From Clostridiales bacterium (GTDB lineage: Bacteria > Bacillota > Clostridia > Peptostreptococcales > Anaerovoracaceae), in the NCBI GenBank assembly GCA_012511395.1, contig JAAZGD010000009.1, forward strand, positions 1-24,114: DNA of 24,114 nt. Reading direction: 5' to 3'. The notes beneath the pieces are model-generated. The model saw only the letters and a list, made by a program, of their open reading frames with translations, made no database searches and was not told the origin of the DNA. The translations under genes were made by a program, and so were the position numbers. Below, one piece after another: positions 24,103-24,114 of this stretch. Numbering within the stretch: the first letter of the stretch is position 1; each line of letters begins with the position of its first letter.

Positions 24103-24114
24103 CTTTACACCTAT

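Noticed and set aside
1..24114. Mobile elements, phage genes or CRISPR arrays.
   Set aside because: I found no transposase, integrase, direct-repeat array or terminal inverted repeats; all genes are housekeeping or metabolic and tightly packed.

Overview
The window looks like chromosome of an anaerobic, low-to-moderate GC Gram-positive bacterium (class Clostridia or a close relative). Signs are the rpoA-rplQ end of the ribosomal-protein operon leading into an ECF transporter module, a six-gene Rnf complex, strong AGGAGG-type ribosome binding sites, several TTG and GTG starts, and an AT-leaning codon choice. Almost everything reads on the + strand and genes are tightly packed. I see no phage, insertion sequence or CRISPR array.

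Layout. 1-914: 3' end of rpoA, then rplQ and a terminator. 983-6319: a two-PAS GGDEF protein with a decayed HD-GYP-like tail, then ecfA1-ecfA2-ecfT-queT (an ECF importer with a queuosine-precursor S component) and trmB. 6376-7623: a PLP aminotransferase with its own promoter and terminator. 7769-7842: tRNA-Gly(CCC), followed by an O6-alkylguanine-DNA alkyltransferase gene. 8443-12315: an M20 carbamoyl-amidohydrolase, preT and preA, which fit reductive pyrimidine breakdown; the middle enzyme, dihydropyrimidinase, is not in the window. 12569-19505: thrS, lacking the usual TGS domain, directly joined to rnfCDGEAB and a small DUF2007-like gene. 19518-22989: a GntR/YtrA-type regulator with a clear palindromic operator, an ABC ATPase and a large permease. 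22994-24028: an SppA-like S49 peptidase, then a long inverted repeat.

The most unusual signal is the amber codon. Two otherwise intact genes, ecfA1 (codon 19) and preT (codon 285), are each interrupted by one in-frame UAG with clear family homology on both sides and no frameshift. Both UAGs fall at positions that look variable in their families. UAG also ends four normal genes here (rpoA, rnfA, rnfB and the ABC ATPase). At rpoA/rplQ and rnfA/rnfB the downstream gene is in the same frame with no other stop between, so full UAG readthrough would fuse the pairs. This suggests partial or context-dependent UAG decoding (a suppressor tRNA, or a pyrrolysine-type system encoded elsewhere). Two independent nonsense mutations or assembly errors would look the same. 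The window has no tRNA with a CUA anticodon, so the decision needs the rest of the genome and proteomics.

The pathways fit together modestly: Rnf couples ferredoxin and NAD to an ion gradient, PreTA consumes NAD(P)H in pyrimidine reduction, and QueT and TrmB both bear on tRNA modification.
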